Of a stretch of DNA of 64,000 nt, positions 13,032 through 24,275 are shown piece by piece. Location of the stretch: contig CAICTM010000267.1 in NCBI GenBank assembly GCA_903772945.1, forward strand, positions 18,707 to 82,706, in the 5' to 3' direction. This DNA comes from Seminavis robusta (taxonomy: Eukaryota; Bacillariophyta; Bacillariophyceae; Naviculales; Naviculaceae). Each line of letters opens with the position of its first letter. Position 1 is the first letter of the stretch. Made by a program: the position numbers and the translations under genes. The notes beneath the pieces were generated by a model. That model was not told where the DNA came from. It worked only from the letters and a program-made list of their open reading frames with translations, and made no database searches.

Positions 13032-14782
13032 TCATGGTGCATTGCTGGATTCTTGTTGCTGTTGTTGTTCATCCTCTAGTCTTTCCTTGGTGATGTTGTC
13101 GTCTGGGTGATTGGCATCCTTGATGACATTGCCATAATCATCGTCATCTAGACTTGCCGGCTGATCTTGCCCCATCTCATCATCCTCGTCTTCTCCCTCT
13201 TCCCCGTCTTCTCCCTCTTCCGCAATAGTGCTGGCCGTGGTTGTCATGGCGTCTGGCATGGATGCTCTAGTAGAAGAAGTAGTGACTGGATAACTGTTTC
13301 TCACATCGATAACGGACCCGGTGGCAAACGTCATGGTCGAACTGCTGTCCTCTTGAATCAAGTCCAAGTTCTGGTTGTTGGCCGGATTGTTGTTGCTAAT
13401 ATCATTGTTCTTGCTGCTTTCATCCAAATACACGGGATACTGATTGTTGTCCAACCCATATTTGCGCAAGAGGGACCGTTGTCGACTGCTTTCGTCCATG
13501 CGCCTTGCTTCGGGACGTACGACCATCATTCCAAAATCCGACGAACTCGATGCGGCACGACGTCGATGCTGAAAGTCTGAAGAACCGTGTTTGGACGGTT
13601 TGACCTTTTCCCCGTAGAGGGCCCTTCGAAAGGCCCACCAACGAGATTCGTCTGCGTTTTCGCGACGTGTGCGCTTGTACGTCGGACGAATGTAGACCTA
13701 TAAAAAGGGCAAGTATGTGGAAGTGAGTGAGAAACAAAATTTTGAGGGAAAAGAAAGCCACGGGATGTATGTGACATTTTTAAAGCACCTACCAACAGAT
13801 TGAAGAATCCTTGAGATGGTAAAAAGATGGCTTGCAGGAGCAAGAGTGGAAACAACTTTCCTTCCTCTTCCGCTCCATATCCGTGGGCGGACAGGATTCT
13901 CAAAATAAAGGACGGTGAATACACAATCAAAAATGCCATGACATACATGAACGCTTGTGTAAAGACGGCATGCACGCGTTGGACTTGGGGATCTCTCGTG
14001 GGTGGCTCTTGTTGTTCTCGTGACTGCGTACGACGAATCATGGAGGCTCCCATGGATAGAAGAGAGGATCGAAGAGGTCGACTCATCGCGCTGGAGGATC
14101 CTCCCAAACTGGATGCAAACCGGCGTCGACTTTTCTGAATCGTGTACTTGACGTGTCCGTAGACGAGTAAATTGTTGAATAGAATGATGAAGAATGCCAC
14201 AATGGCGGGAATTCCTCCAAAAAAGAGGGCAATAGTGCCGTGAATGCAAGTACTATTCTGTTCTTCATCATCACATCCCTTGGGATATTCTTGTACCCAA
14301 CAACCATGGGAGAGTTCTACTTCGTGAAACATACCCATGGCAGCCCCCACAATGGCCGTGACGAGGGGATATCCTACGCACACAATATGCATGAGGGGTT
14401 CGTAGCGTTTGGCCACCATGGCATTGGACATTCCCATTTTGACCGTGAGCAAAAAGTAAATGCTCAAACAGGAATTGTACCCAATACTGGCAAAAAAGAT
14501 TTGTTGTCCAAATCCGAGTAGTGTGCACGTGGCATCGTTGCCAATGGCCCAAATGCGAGGCGATGTGTCCGCTGGCACCAGAAAGGCTTGCCATGGATAC
14601 AAGAGACTGCAGAGAAAATCGGCACTGGACAAGCCCCACAAGATGCGACGATACGGAGTTGTCTTGCGGGCCGTACTGACTTTGTAGATGATCTGCGCCG
14701 AACCCAGACAACTGAGCAGGGATGTAAAGCAGGGAATGATCGACAGAGCCTTGTCTTGTGGGATGGACAGGGTAGAAGTCAT
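13032..14782 (-). CDS. Seven-transmembrane receptor, cAMP-receptor/class E-like GPCR
   Basis: Two exons, 14782-13793 and 13697-13032, join across a 95-base GT-AG intron to give 551 residues. The junction restores FFNLLV|YIRPTYKR, the expected end of helix 7. Seven hydrophobic helices are visible in the first 330 residues, with SSADFLCSLLYP in helix 2 and a long FFGGIPAIVAFFIILFNN helix 5. Intracellular loop 3 is basic and Ser-rich. The cytosolic tail, about 220 residues, is rich in Ser, Asn, Asp and Gln and ends in a strongly acidic stretch, which suits phosphorylation and partner binding. The pattern resembles Dictyostelium cAMP-receptor-like and other protist GPCRs. The ligand is unknown. 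An in-frame extension to 14833 lacks an ATG, so 14782 was chosen. It is divergent from the small gene at 15273. Confidence 0.85.
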
Positions 14783-15272
14783 CTTGTTCTTTCTTTTTAA
14801 TGTTGGACGTAATGAGTGTATCAGTGAGATCAAGTCACCGTTCCATCATGGTCGCTCGGGTCCCCTCTTGCACCGTTGGCTAGCTAGCTCGTAGAACTGC
14901 GTGGACTCTTGCTTGGACTCGACTCTCTTCGAATGGTTCCCTACACCACCAACAACACCAAAGAACTCTTGTTGAGACTGGGTTACGATGATGAATGATG
15001 CGGGTGGTGAGACGGTCTGAACCGTACAGTACAGCCATATAATAGAGATGGTCTGTCAACAAGACTTGATTGTGTGTTCTTGCTCGTAAAAGAACGCCCC
15101 CCGAAAGGTTGGAACTTTTGGCTGGCACGTGACTCACTTAGTTCGGGTGCGATCCTTTTATGACGTCATGGCCCTCTTGTGACCTCCCTGGGCGACCGTT
15201 GCCTTCTCACAAAACTCTTTGACAACGAAAGCTCCTCTATTTCGACCTTCAGTACTTTCTTAACTCGAGACC
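14783..15272. promoter_or_regulatory. Divergent promoter region, GPCR and small two-exon gene
   Basis: 490 bases separate the two opposed starts, so both promoters must lie here. The clearest element is the CRE palindrome at 15160-15169, listed separately. I see no unambiguous TATA box. Confidence 0.5.
15160..15169. promoter_or_regulatory. CRE palindrome ATGACGTCAT
   Basis: A perfect 10-base palindrome containing TGACGTCA, the bZIP/CREB-type site, lies 104 bases upstream of the ATG at 15273. In Phaeodactylum, TGACGT-type elements in the PtCA1 promoter mediate CO2/cAMP repression (established knowledge). Function here is an inference from sequence and position. Confidence 0.45.
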
Positions 15273-15747
15273 ATGTCGATTGTAGCTGTACGCTCCCAAG
15301 ATAGTATCATGCAAATCGCCACACCCGACAATGACAGCTGCGCCAAAAACACCACCCCTCCAAGGTTCTTTTGGAAACACATCATGCCTCGAAAAACAAA
15401 AGAACGTCCTGCTCGACGAAAGATCGTGGCGTTGCCAGTGGTAAGCTCGCCCTCAAAACCTGTACCAGTAGTATTCCTTGCAATAGATATAGCTTCTAAC
15501 GCGCTCTCTGACTCCCAATCAAAAGGGTTCTACTAGCAGTAGTCCAACATGCCAAAAGAGCCTTCCCATTGTCCTTTTCACGCCGAACATTGATGCTCTA
15601 GAGGAGTCCGACCGTCGAGAAAGCAACACAATGCGGCAAGTGCCGCAACTGGAACAGCAAGAAGAATCAGAGGGAGAAGAAGAAGAAGATCGATCGTCGT
15701 TGTGGAACGACATGGAGATCTTCCTCGCTACCCTTCCCGTTTGGTAG
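15273..15747 (+). CDS. Small acidic protein, two exons, unknown function
   Basis: Exon 1 is 15273-15440 and exon 2 is 15526-15747, joined across an 85-base intron (GTAAGC...AAAAG) in phase 0, giving 129 residues. Read without splicing, the frame ends inside the intron at 15534. With splicing it continues through a Ser-rich segment, a hydrophobic stretch (SLPIVLFTP), a Gln/Glu-rich acidic run (EEEEED) and ends LWNDMEIFLATLPVW. The middle of exon 1 is basic (MPRKTKERPARRK). I recognise no family. The start has a good context (GACCATG), and the distribution of charged residues across the junction supports real coding. An unspliced 87-residue product is the alternative. Confidence 0.6.
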
Positions 15748-16036
15748 TAACCTTCTTTTGCTACTTTCTGGGGGGATATCACTTGCTTGCATACTAGTAT
15801 GCCTTATCCCATCCCTGTGTCTACGATCGATCGAATGAATGAATCCATGGAATGAATACAACCTACATACATCTGCATTGCAAACAACAACTTAATACGA
15901 CGCACACGACCTTTTTGTTTTGGAAAGCATGCACGATTCGGTGCTGCTACCGGTACATACATACATGACCTAGACGAGTCTACTAGCTAGCTAACAGTTT
16001 CACAAGACAAATTCTATTGTCCTACAAAATAATGGC

Positions 16037-17133
16037 CTACTCCTTTTCCTTCTTCTTATTTGTGCCAACAAAGTGGTAGTAGGCTGGTTGCAAAAATGAG
16101 GGTGTGTAGGGCAGGGGACCGTAGGCACCTGCCGCTTCCACCACGTCAAAATTGGTGTACAAGGCCTTCAGATGTGCCTCGTCCAAAAATACATGATCCT
16201 GTTCAAATGTCTTGGTCCAAAAGCTCTTCATCATCCCCATTTGATCCGGTGCCACCGTGAAATCACTCACAGCAATCATACCCACACCCGGTTTCAGCAA
16301 TCGTTTGGCATTGGCAAGTGCCTTGTGCCAGTCCGGAATCATGACGAGAGAATAGGAAATGGTCACCAAATCTACCGTACCTGCCGGTGGTAGTTCCGCA
16401 CATTCAAAATCGGTGGCATCTCCGTGAATGACGGTGATCTTCTTGTTTTCCTTGCCAGGATCATTGTACTTGTCGGCTCGTTCTCGTTGGGCTACCTTAC
16501 AGAGTGGAACACACAGATCCAACAAGTAAATCTTTTGGAATTTCTTTAGACAAGTCCGAAAGTTCTCTACATTGTAGCCAGTTCCACAGGCCAAATCGAC
16601 CCAGACCAGTCCCTTCTTTTTGATGGCAGCACTGGGTTTCAAGTGCCGTGTCACGCCTTTGAGCATCAAGGGTCGACCATGGAGCATTCGAAACCGGTAG
16701 CTATCATACAAATCTGCTTGTGTTTCGTAGAATGAATTGAGTCTACAAAGCACAGAAATATGAAGCAGAACTCATCAGGTTAGTTAGTTGTCACCCATTT
16801 CCATCCACTACAACATTGGGCAATTGATCCCAACACCATTGTCAGATATTGAGCGTACCTTTCTTGCAGATCAGAACCAGTAATCTTGGAAAACCACATG
16901 GCTTTCAGCACTTTCCAGTCAGACGACCAAGTGGCCTTCGGTTCATACGTAGAAAAGGTTAGGTACGCATCCTTCAAGGACGGATCGTCCTCGGGTTGAT
17001 CCTTTGCGCCGGGTGGAAACAGCACAAAGACCAGCAACATCCAGGCAGCCATGATGGCGAGTCCTCCAGGGCTCTCCAACATCTTGAGCAGGGATTCAAG
17101 ATCGCCAGTCATTACAGAGGACGAGTCCGCCAT
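16037..17133 (-). CDS. SAM-dependent methyltransferase, betaine-lipid (BtaB-like) type, membrane-anchored
   Basis: Two exons, 17133-16859 and 16742-16037, give 326 residues. The junction reads DLQER|LNSFYETQADLYDSYR. Residues near 22-42 form a hydrophobic helix (GLAIMAAWMLLVFVLF), a likely membrane anchor. The class I SAM fold shows motif I VWVDLACGTGYNVE, an acidic strand end (IYLLDLC), GDATDFE and a TISYSLVMIPDW post-II strand. The LNSFYETQADLYDSYR and MLHGR words before motif I resemble the methyltransferase half of betaine lipid synthase, which trimethylates the headgroup of DGTS-type lipids (family knowledge). No BtaA-like half is present in the protein or nearby, so the lipid role is an inference. 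The in-frame extension to 17181 starts with TTG and was rejected. Confidence 0.8.
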
Positions 17134-17872
17134 GGTGAGATCCAAGGAAACAATCAATCTCAAGCGCTCAAGTGCAGCCAATGCTTTGTTGCCATTGTGG
17201 TTTGTATGCGAGACAGCGAGGATGAAGAAGTCCAGTAAAGCCCCAACCCTACCGTATTGTAACGTACCGTATGCAGGAACCTAAAGATGGGGGGGAGACA
17301 TGTATGTACCGCCAAAAGCTTATCTAGTAGAGTTTTTGGGTAGAGGGAGGGCCACTTGGCAAAGGAGAGTCCAAATTCAGGCTATTGTACCGGTACTAGG
17401 TCCCGGGGATTAGGGGAGATAAATTGAGGACCATACGGGGTGGGAGTTCAGGACTGGCCACATCACGATGCACGTCGTTTGCAATGGCTAGTCGGTCCTT
17501 GAGATGAGTGGACTTGCCGGGCTGTTGCTGAATTGGGTCATGCGTAGGTCAGGGCTTTAGGCTTTCCTTGGGGTTCTAGAGTTGTGTGAGGGTCCTTCCC
17601 AAGTGGTTCACCATGCATGGGCTGTCCATGGGATGATTTGGCCGCCAACAAAGAACACTATCCGATGCTTCATATCCACCCTTCACAAACAGCATCCGCA
17701 CACGTTCTCTGGGCACTTGCTAGCAGCAGCCAACAACCATTCCCTGGGTATCTACACACCAAGTTAAAGCTAGTTTAGACTCGACTCACTTTGTCTAACT
17801 AAGAACTCAGCATCCCAACCAGCAGGAATGGCTACTTTCACACGACGTTCATCTACATGTAGTCTCCTTGTG
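17134..17872. other. Intergenic
   Basis: Between the methyltransferase start and the oxidase 3' end. It holds the methyltransferase promoter and a TACCGGTAC word near 17390. No gene recognised. Confidence 0.5.
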
Positions 17873-20800
17873 CTACTCCATTTTCTCCTTGGAAGAACGC
17901 TTTCGTAGCAAGTAGCGAATGACAAGCAGGCAGGACCCCAGCCAGAGAGCCCAAACCAAATTCACATGTAGAAAGTTGACCATAGAGTCCACCAATACCC
18001 ACAAAGCCATCATCGGGATGAAGATGCAAAGACCAAGGACTCGGAATCCTTGCCAACAACCTTCTCCAAGTTGCGCAATGAATCTTCCAATGGCAAGCCA
18101 ATAAACAACTCCGTCACTGTTGTAATCATTTTGGCATAGCTGGGGAGAAACGTAGGTACAAAAAAATCGATATGGGGCCAGCCACCAGTGAAACAATCTC
18201 TGTTCTGACAAGACATTCAATTTGTGCTTCACTATGTTGGGTGCATCCTCGTGGATTGAAACATATGCTGAGACAGTAATACCATTGACAACAATTGTGC
18301 CGCCTTGTGTCATGGGTAGAAAGGATCCATATCTCCTACGTCGATCAATGCGTGTAACAGCCACCCTTTGGGGAGGGTTATCCACCGATTGGTGCAATAG
18401 AAGCGTCCCAACTTGTACTGCATCAGCGCGGACGGGATCATTGCATCCATCAATGTAGATCAAATGTTCAGGTGTCAGCTCAATGGGATCTGTGGGCACA
18501 GTTGAATTGGTGTGTATCCTCAAAAAGTCCGTGGCATCAGACTGCTGATAGTGGCCAAAGCTGTAGACTGCTTCATAGCGCGCTTTGCCACCATGATTTC
18601 CAATGTAAACTTTGTCCCCAAGGGAAAGACTCGTCATTCGTAAATTGCCTTTGCCAAGGACTTCCACAGTGGTTTGAGAAGAAAAGCAAGACGGATCTGT
18701 GGGCGGTTCGTTGGTTGGGGCAAGTACTACAGGGGCTGCGGTTGGCGTTGGATTTGTGTCTGGGGCTGCGCTGGGTGCTAAACTTGGAGCTGGTGTGGGC
18801 TCGAGATCGCATTCACAAGAGCCTCCATCGACTATGATCTCTTGAGCCATCGTGCCCTTGTCTTCATGGGAGAGAATGTGACAGTGAAGCATTTGTGTGC
18901 CAGTGTAAGTATCTGCACTAAACCGGACAACAAGGTCTCCAGTGATTGACATGGACGCAACATCATGCCAGTCTCCAGTCACAAAGTAGGCAAGTTCAGC
19001 TGCATCACTGAGTGTGCCAAGTCCTGAAATTATCTGGAACTGGTACAGGTGTAACGTGTTACAGCAATGACAAGGAAAGCACTTTTGGTTAGCTATGGGA
19101 TGCTCCAATTGTCAAGGTATGTACATGTAGTTGCCACTGACAAGGCACACTACTGGTATCGGATGGACTCACTGTCACCGGAGTCACAGCATCGGCAGTC
19201 AAAAGTTTGGTTAGCAATTGTAATTACGTTGCCAGCCCGGTATTTGCCGCAAATAGCAACAGCCCAACTTACCAGGATTTACTATCAAATGTGTCATGGC
19301 AACAAAAGTAAGTGAGGATTTTATTGCTGCAGGATTCCTACCAAACTTCGCCCAAAGCCAGAACTTACCGTGATGGTGATATGGGTGTCTGTCGACCCCT
19401 CCAAGAGTCCGTTCTACAATTGAGCCTAATTCAATTTTGTGAAGATAAACGCTGGAATCAAAAGCATTGTCATTAACACAGAAGCCTGCTCCTCCAGGGC
19501 AACGTGCCATCGACGTTGAACAGGTACAGCCAGTGGATGCCGCAGTAGATGTCAAGTCCGTCAAGTAGGTTGGATATGTAGGGGTCCAAGAGGTCAAATC
19601 AGTAGCTACCTGGTCAGTCCCAGAGACGTAAGCAATCATTAAGGTCTGACCAGAATAATCTGATTTGTTCAAGCGTGGCAAGGAACAAGCCTCAGCACAA
19701 GAAGTAGCAAATCAAAGACACCCATCACCAAGTAGCTCTCTTCCTACCTGTGACAGTATAGTTTCCAGCACTTTCACATCGAACCATGATATCAGCCCTC
19801 CCTCCAGTTGGAATGGTGGCTGTTGTGATAGTGCGGGGGTAGTCTTGGATATATATTCCGTCCTTTGCCAGGAGTCGCATTTGGCAGGACGAGTCAATTG
19901 CAAAGTTCAATCGATTCCCTAGCCAATCAGCCCAAATAATGCGCCACCTTTGCCATTCATTAGGCTGCATAGATATGGCAGGTTGATATTGCCCGTTTAC
20001 CGTCCGGAAATCCTCTGGATTCCCCACCGTGAAGGACATGGAAAACGTTGTATCTTGAATCTCAGATATGACTGTCTCAAGATCATTCTTCACAACGTTG
20101 TGGACAAATAGGATTTTTTCGGGTGCACTGCGAGGAGGAACAGAGAAAAGGTTGGTTATGCATCATAATCTTTCTTTCAAGTACACAGCATCAGCAATGT
20201 CATCTCTTACTTCAGAACTTCACTGGGCAAAAATCCGTCAGCGTCTTTCACAATTAGCGCCATGCAAGCGCCCGCCCCCACCTGTAGGGCACTGTAATGG
20301 ACGGAGAAGAAGCGAGGCATTGGAAGTGAAGTTGCAGGCAAAAGGACACACGGAGAAATGCGATTGTCAGTTTCCTCGTGGCACGTACCTGGACCCGTGA
20401 AAATGTGGATGGATCCAATGGGTACCTCCCATATGGTCGGAAGGAAACAATGTTTCGTATTGATATTCGCTCCCAGGGGACACCCCTTCTCTCACGTCAT
20501 CTGATGGTAACTCTCCTTTCCAGACAAAACAAGACGAGACGAACGAGAGATCGTGAGAGAATCCAGGCAGATAATCAGGATTCAGCGGAACATAGCATTC
20601 CTTTACTAACCACTGACATGACCTCCGTGAAAATGAATGTTCGCCGTATCTGGTTTGTGGTACACATTGGTCCCCGACAGCACGGCGCCTGATTGCTGAG
20701 ATAGGTTGTTTTTGAAGAGGATTCGAACGTTGTCTCCTGGGCTGATCTTGATGGTAGGCCCGGGATAGGTTCCCTCGAACAACCGAGCATTGGTAAACGT

Positions 20801-20956
20801 GTAGTGAGGCCCCGCGACATCAGCATAATTCATGTTCAATGTAATATCCAAAGATCCGCCACTCGATTCCATTACAGTTGGCTCCGTCAAGAGATCGCCC
20901 TGTCCTTGAGCCATTGCCACCAAGGCAAGGAATGTCAAGAGGCATCTAGGAGGCAT
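17873..20956 (-). CDS. Multicopper oxidase fused to a C-terminal Hint (Hedgehog-type) domain with membrane segments
   Basis: Exons: 20956-20611, 20515-20389, 20291-20211, 20127-19748, 19659-19369, possibly a 9-base exon at 19281-19273, then 19023 (or 19039) to 17873, about 794 residues. A signal peptide covers residues 1-20. All four copper blocks are present: HFHG, HWIHPHFHG, HPYHHH and HCHILSHEDKGTM, so three cupredoxin domains and both type 1 and trinuclear sites look intact. A Pro/Ala/Thr linker follows. The Hint domain then begins at a Cys (codon 18688-18686, CFSSQTTV), with TPEHLIYI as the TxxH block and a late GGTIVVNGITVSAYV strand, as in the Hog autoprocessing module. Two hydrophobic helices and a basic tail end the protein. 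Splicing between 19369 and 19023 is unsettled: the 19039 site would keep FQII but breaks phase. Confidence 0.85.
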
Positions 20957-21884
20957 GTTGATTTCTACTGCCGGTGCTCCTCTTGAGCAGGGAACGATGG
21001 GGAGTGGGGAGTTGTCCTCTGAATGACAGTTTCCGATTCAAGGGATGCGGCGGTAAAACTTGGCTTGTTGCTGCCTATTGGTGTGGGGCGCCAGAGGAAG
21101 TGCAAAGCAACGTTTTCTGGATGCAAGGATACCTCAATTTTCTGAAGAAAATGAGGCCAAAGCTCGTCAGCTTCATTCATAGTACGGTACCGGTAGTAAC
21201 TGACTTTTGTGACTTGTGGCGATTCAACGTCCTTAATGCAACCGACTCATCCTAAACAAAAACTGCTTGCAAAAGATATCATCTTCTTCATCGCCGGTGG
21301 CTCCAAACGCAACCGGTACCACCACCTCTCTAGCTACTGTAGCTACATCGTAGAGAAGTTAGCGGGGTAGGAGAAGGGACCGGTGATACTGTACTTGAGT
21401 AGCTCTTGAGTTGTGCCTTGGAGGATTTCGGGATTCGAGGATCGAAAGAGGTGTGAGGACCATGGCGGTCCTTTTTGGAGGATGTGAATCGAATCGAATC
21501 GAATGAATCAATCGAATCGAATGTGAATTGACGATTCGAATCGAATGTGAATCGAATCGATGTGTCACGTCGTCACGCTTCAAAAGATATTCAATGCACG
21601 GTTGAAAGTCACCTATTGAAGCGATGACGTGTTGTGTTGGCTTTCCGGAAGATTTGCCTCCACTAAAATTGCAAACACAAGAGAAGATCTTGCGAACCCA
21701 TCTTCTTTGCCGCATCCGCATCCGTAACAGTGCCAAGTCATGGCGCAATTGCGAGTGACACTCCAACCAACTGTTCCTCCAGACATCCAATGAGAAAATG
21801 CAAAGATCTATAAATTTCTTTTGATGTCTTCCAAACAAAGCACAACATACTCTCTTTCAAATTTATTTTAGAAACCAAGCAACC
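20957..21884. other. Divergent intergenic region, oxidase and N-acetylglutamate kinase
   Basis: 928 bases hold both promoters. An AATCG-type repeat lies at 21485-21562, and TACCGGTA words occur near 21186 and 21311. No gene recognised. Confidence 0.5.
21485..21562. repeat. Degenerate (GAATC)n repeat
   Basis: About ten GAATC units, some interrupted by GTGAATT or GATTCGAATC inversions, 320 bases upstream of the kinase ATG. Because GAATC and GATTC both occur, the tract can pair with itself. Confidence 0.8.
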
Positions 21885-22984
21885 ATGATGAAATCTTTCG
21901 CCATCGCCCTTGTTTTGCTGTCGCTCCAAGCCACACACGGATTTGTGTCGTCACCCAGAGTCTCTCGACCTTTGACAAAGGTTGCCGCCGAAGAAGGCAG
22001 TGGTGACTCTTTTGCCGATGCCGCTCTGCAAGTTTCGGCAGTTGCCGGAGATCTTCAAGGCCAAATTGTGGTTGTCAAGTATGGTGGCAATGCCATGACG
22101 TCTCCCGAACTCAAGGCTGGATTTTGCCAAGATGTTGCGGCCTTGCAGAAAATTGGAATTAAAGTTGTGGTGGTTCATGGTGGAGGACCTCAAATTAGCA
22201 AAATGTTGGAGACGGTCGGCGTGGAAACGCGCTTTGAAGGAGGATTCCGTGTTTCGTCCACGGAAGTGGTGGATGTGGCAGAAATGGTCCTTTGCGGATC
22301 GGTCAATAAGGAAATTTCTTCCACCATTTGCAGTGCTGGAGGACGTGCCATTGGTATTAGTGGTCGGGATGACAGTCTATTGAAATGTACCAAGCAAATC
22401 AATGAGGATGGCTTTGATTTGGGCTTTGTGGGCCAAGTGGAGACTGTCAATACCAAATTGTTGGAACAATTGTTGGATGCTGGCATTTGTCCTGTCGTCA
22501 GTCCTATTGGAACTGGCATTGGAGAAGAAAAGGATATTGCCTACAATGTCAATGCGGATGTGGCTGCTGGACGCATTGCTGGAGAATTGGGTGCTTCCCG
22601 TGTCTTGTTTTTGACAGACATTGCTGGAGTGCTGAACAAGGATATGGAACTCTTCCCCACTTTGAGTGTTGACGACATTAAGGGCCTGATTGCTGATGAG
22701 ACGATTACGGGAGGAATGATCCCCAAGGTAAGGGATTGCTTATCAAAGATTGAAAAAAGTGGGGGCGATTGGGTGGAGAGTTTTGCTCCGTTAGGACTGC
22801 GTTTTCTGACCCAATACTTTGATTATGTTTATCTATGATTCTTTAGGTCTCCTATGCCACCAGCGCAGTCCAACTTGGAGTCGGCGGTGCCTTTATTACT
22901 GATGGACGCGTTCCACATGCCTTGATCAAGCAAGTGCTCGGAGGCGATATGATTGGTTCTGGTGGAACGTTTGTCACCCTGTAG
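21885..22984 (+). CDS. argB: Acetylglutamate kinase, plastid-targeted
   Basis: Two exons, 21885-22727 and 22847-22984, joined MIPK|VSYAT, give 326 residues. The enzyme phosphorylates N-acetyl-L-glutamate with ATP, the second and usually arginine-inhibited step of arginine synthesis. Visible motifs are VVKYGGNAM (phosphate-binding Lys), VVVHGGGPQI, GFRVSSTEVVDVAEMVL, ISGRDDSL, NVNADVAAGRIA and the C-terminal GAFITDGRVPHA, in the order of the amino-acid kinase family. The first roughly 20 residues are a hydrophobic signal peptide ending ATHG|FVSS. Phe just after the cleavage point matches the diatom bipartite plastid leader, so import into the complex plastid is likely. The unspliced frame ends within the intron and lacks the conserved C-terminus. 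Confidence 0.95.
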
Positions 22985-23972
22985 AAATCATGGGCATACA
23001 GCAATTCTCTGAATGGTTTCTTTATCAACCAAGGAAAAATAATTTATTATTGTAATGTAGCAAATGAACACCAAGCGAAACTGTAGCTACGCTCGGATGG
23101 ACTCCCAAAGTCCAAACTTTCCTGTTGCTGGCAATCGTACTAGGATGAGCACAGTGGTTTTGCATTGAATGGTACAATTGGAATCCACGACCATGGAGGA
23201 AATGGAGAAGGTGCCTGAACTAGCTCAGGGTTAGCGACTAGCTAGCTAGAGGGTGACTACGGAATCGGAGATTCAACTATCCTTGGAAAGACGTCTACTA
23301 GCTGTAGTTAGGTGTGCTCAATGCCTTTTTTCGTTAGCTTTCGTTCTTCTTTGGCGGTGTCTTCAACTCCTTAGCGTTTCCATGCACGCCCGCCAGACCG
23401 GTTTGAGGAAACAAAAATCAATGGTTCGGCTCAAAGGGAGAGGCTAAGCCTTTAGAAAGCGGAAAGCGGAAAATACAAGAATGAAAGATTAATTAAATAT
23501 GGAAGCTGCTTTAAGTGTGGCAGGAAGCGACTATGTGTGGCAGGAACAAATTTACAAATTTAGATAGACTTGTACGCTTTGAAGCAACTGGAAACACACA
23601 TCCACGAGTCCATGAGTTAGCAAACCAACACGCCACTGGCAAAGGCGGCTGTGGGAGTACAAAAACAACTTTGAAAGTCACTCCAAAAAAGTTGTGGTTT
23701 GTTGAATGGAGCAGCCATGTGTTCAACGAGCCCTGAGAGATTCTGTGATTTGATGCCCGTCCAAATTGGTGCGGTCCGTTTCAGGTCTACTCGAAGTATT
23801 CGACCCTCACGATCTGAAGCGGTCCGAAGAAAGAAACAGCACCGTTCGTGCCGTTTGATTTTTGCGCTCTGCTACCTGTCATGAAGATTACAATCGAGCT
23901 CAAAAAAAGAGTGCCCAAAGACTTCAAAGACGTATTGTTAAAGAACCTTGTTTCTTCCTAAGTGTATCGACG
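22985..23972. other. Intergenic
   Basis: Contains the 3' flank of the kinase gene and short open frames with no coding character. Two near-identical GTGTGGCAGGAA words at 23515 and 23533 form a small direct repeat. Confidence 0.45.
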
Positions 23973-24275
23973 ATGGAAGTTGCAACCAAAGACGTCGACC
24001 CCAAGAAGTCATCCGCACGTGGCACGAATCCACCTTGCCAAAAAGCCTGCGGTCACCGACCCGAGCGCCTCCGAGACAACATCCTCCGGCGACTCCAGAA
24101 GCAGATGAAAGGAACACAAGCAGCCTACACGCCATATGCCTATGGCAGGGATGGACTCGACTTTGCCATCGAGGAGGAACAGGGACAGGCTGACGATGAT
24201 GACGATGAGATGAGCCGGTCTAGCACCAGCACGGTTCTTGGTCTTTACTACTACCGTACCGGTACCGGTAGCTAG
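23973..24275 (+). CDS. Possible small basic-acidic protein, unknown
   Basis: A 100-residue frame begins at an ATG (MEVATKDVDPKK). It has a basic Arg-rich middle (RPERLRDNILRRLQKQ), a TPYAYGRDGLDF segment and an acidic DDDDDE run. The charge pattern is more protein-like than the surrounding frames. Its last residues (YRTGTGS) are encoded by the TACCGGTACCGGTA palindrome at 24257-24270, a word frequent in non-coding parts of this window, which weakens the case. It could be a terminal exon of a longer gene or chance. Confidence 0.35.
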   Translation: MEVATKDVDPKKSSARGTNPPCQKACGHRPERLRDNILRRLQKQMKGTQAAYTPYAYGRDGLDFAIEEEQGQADDDDDEMSRSSTSTVLGLYYYRTGTGS

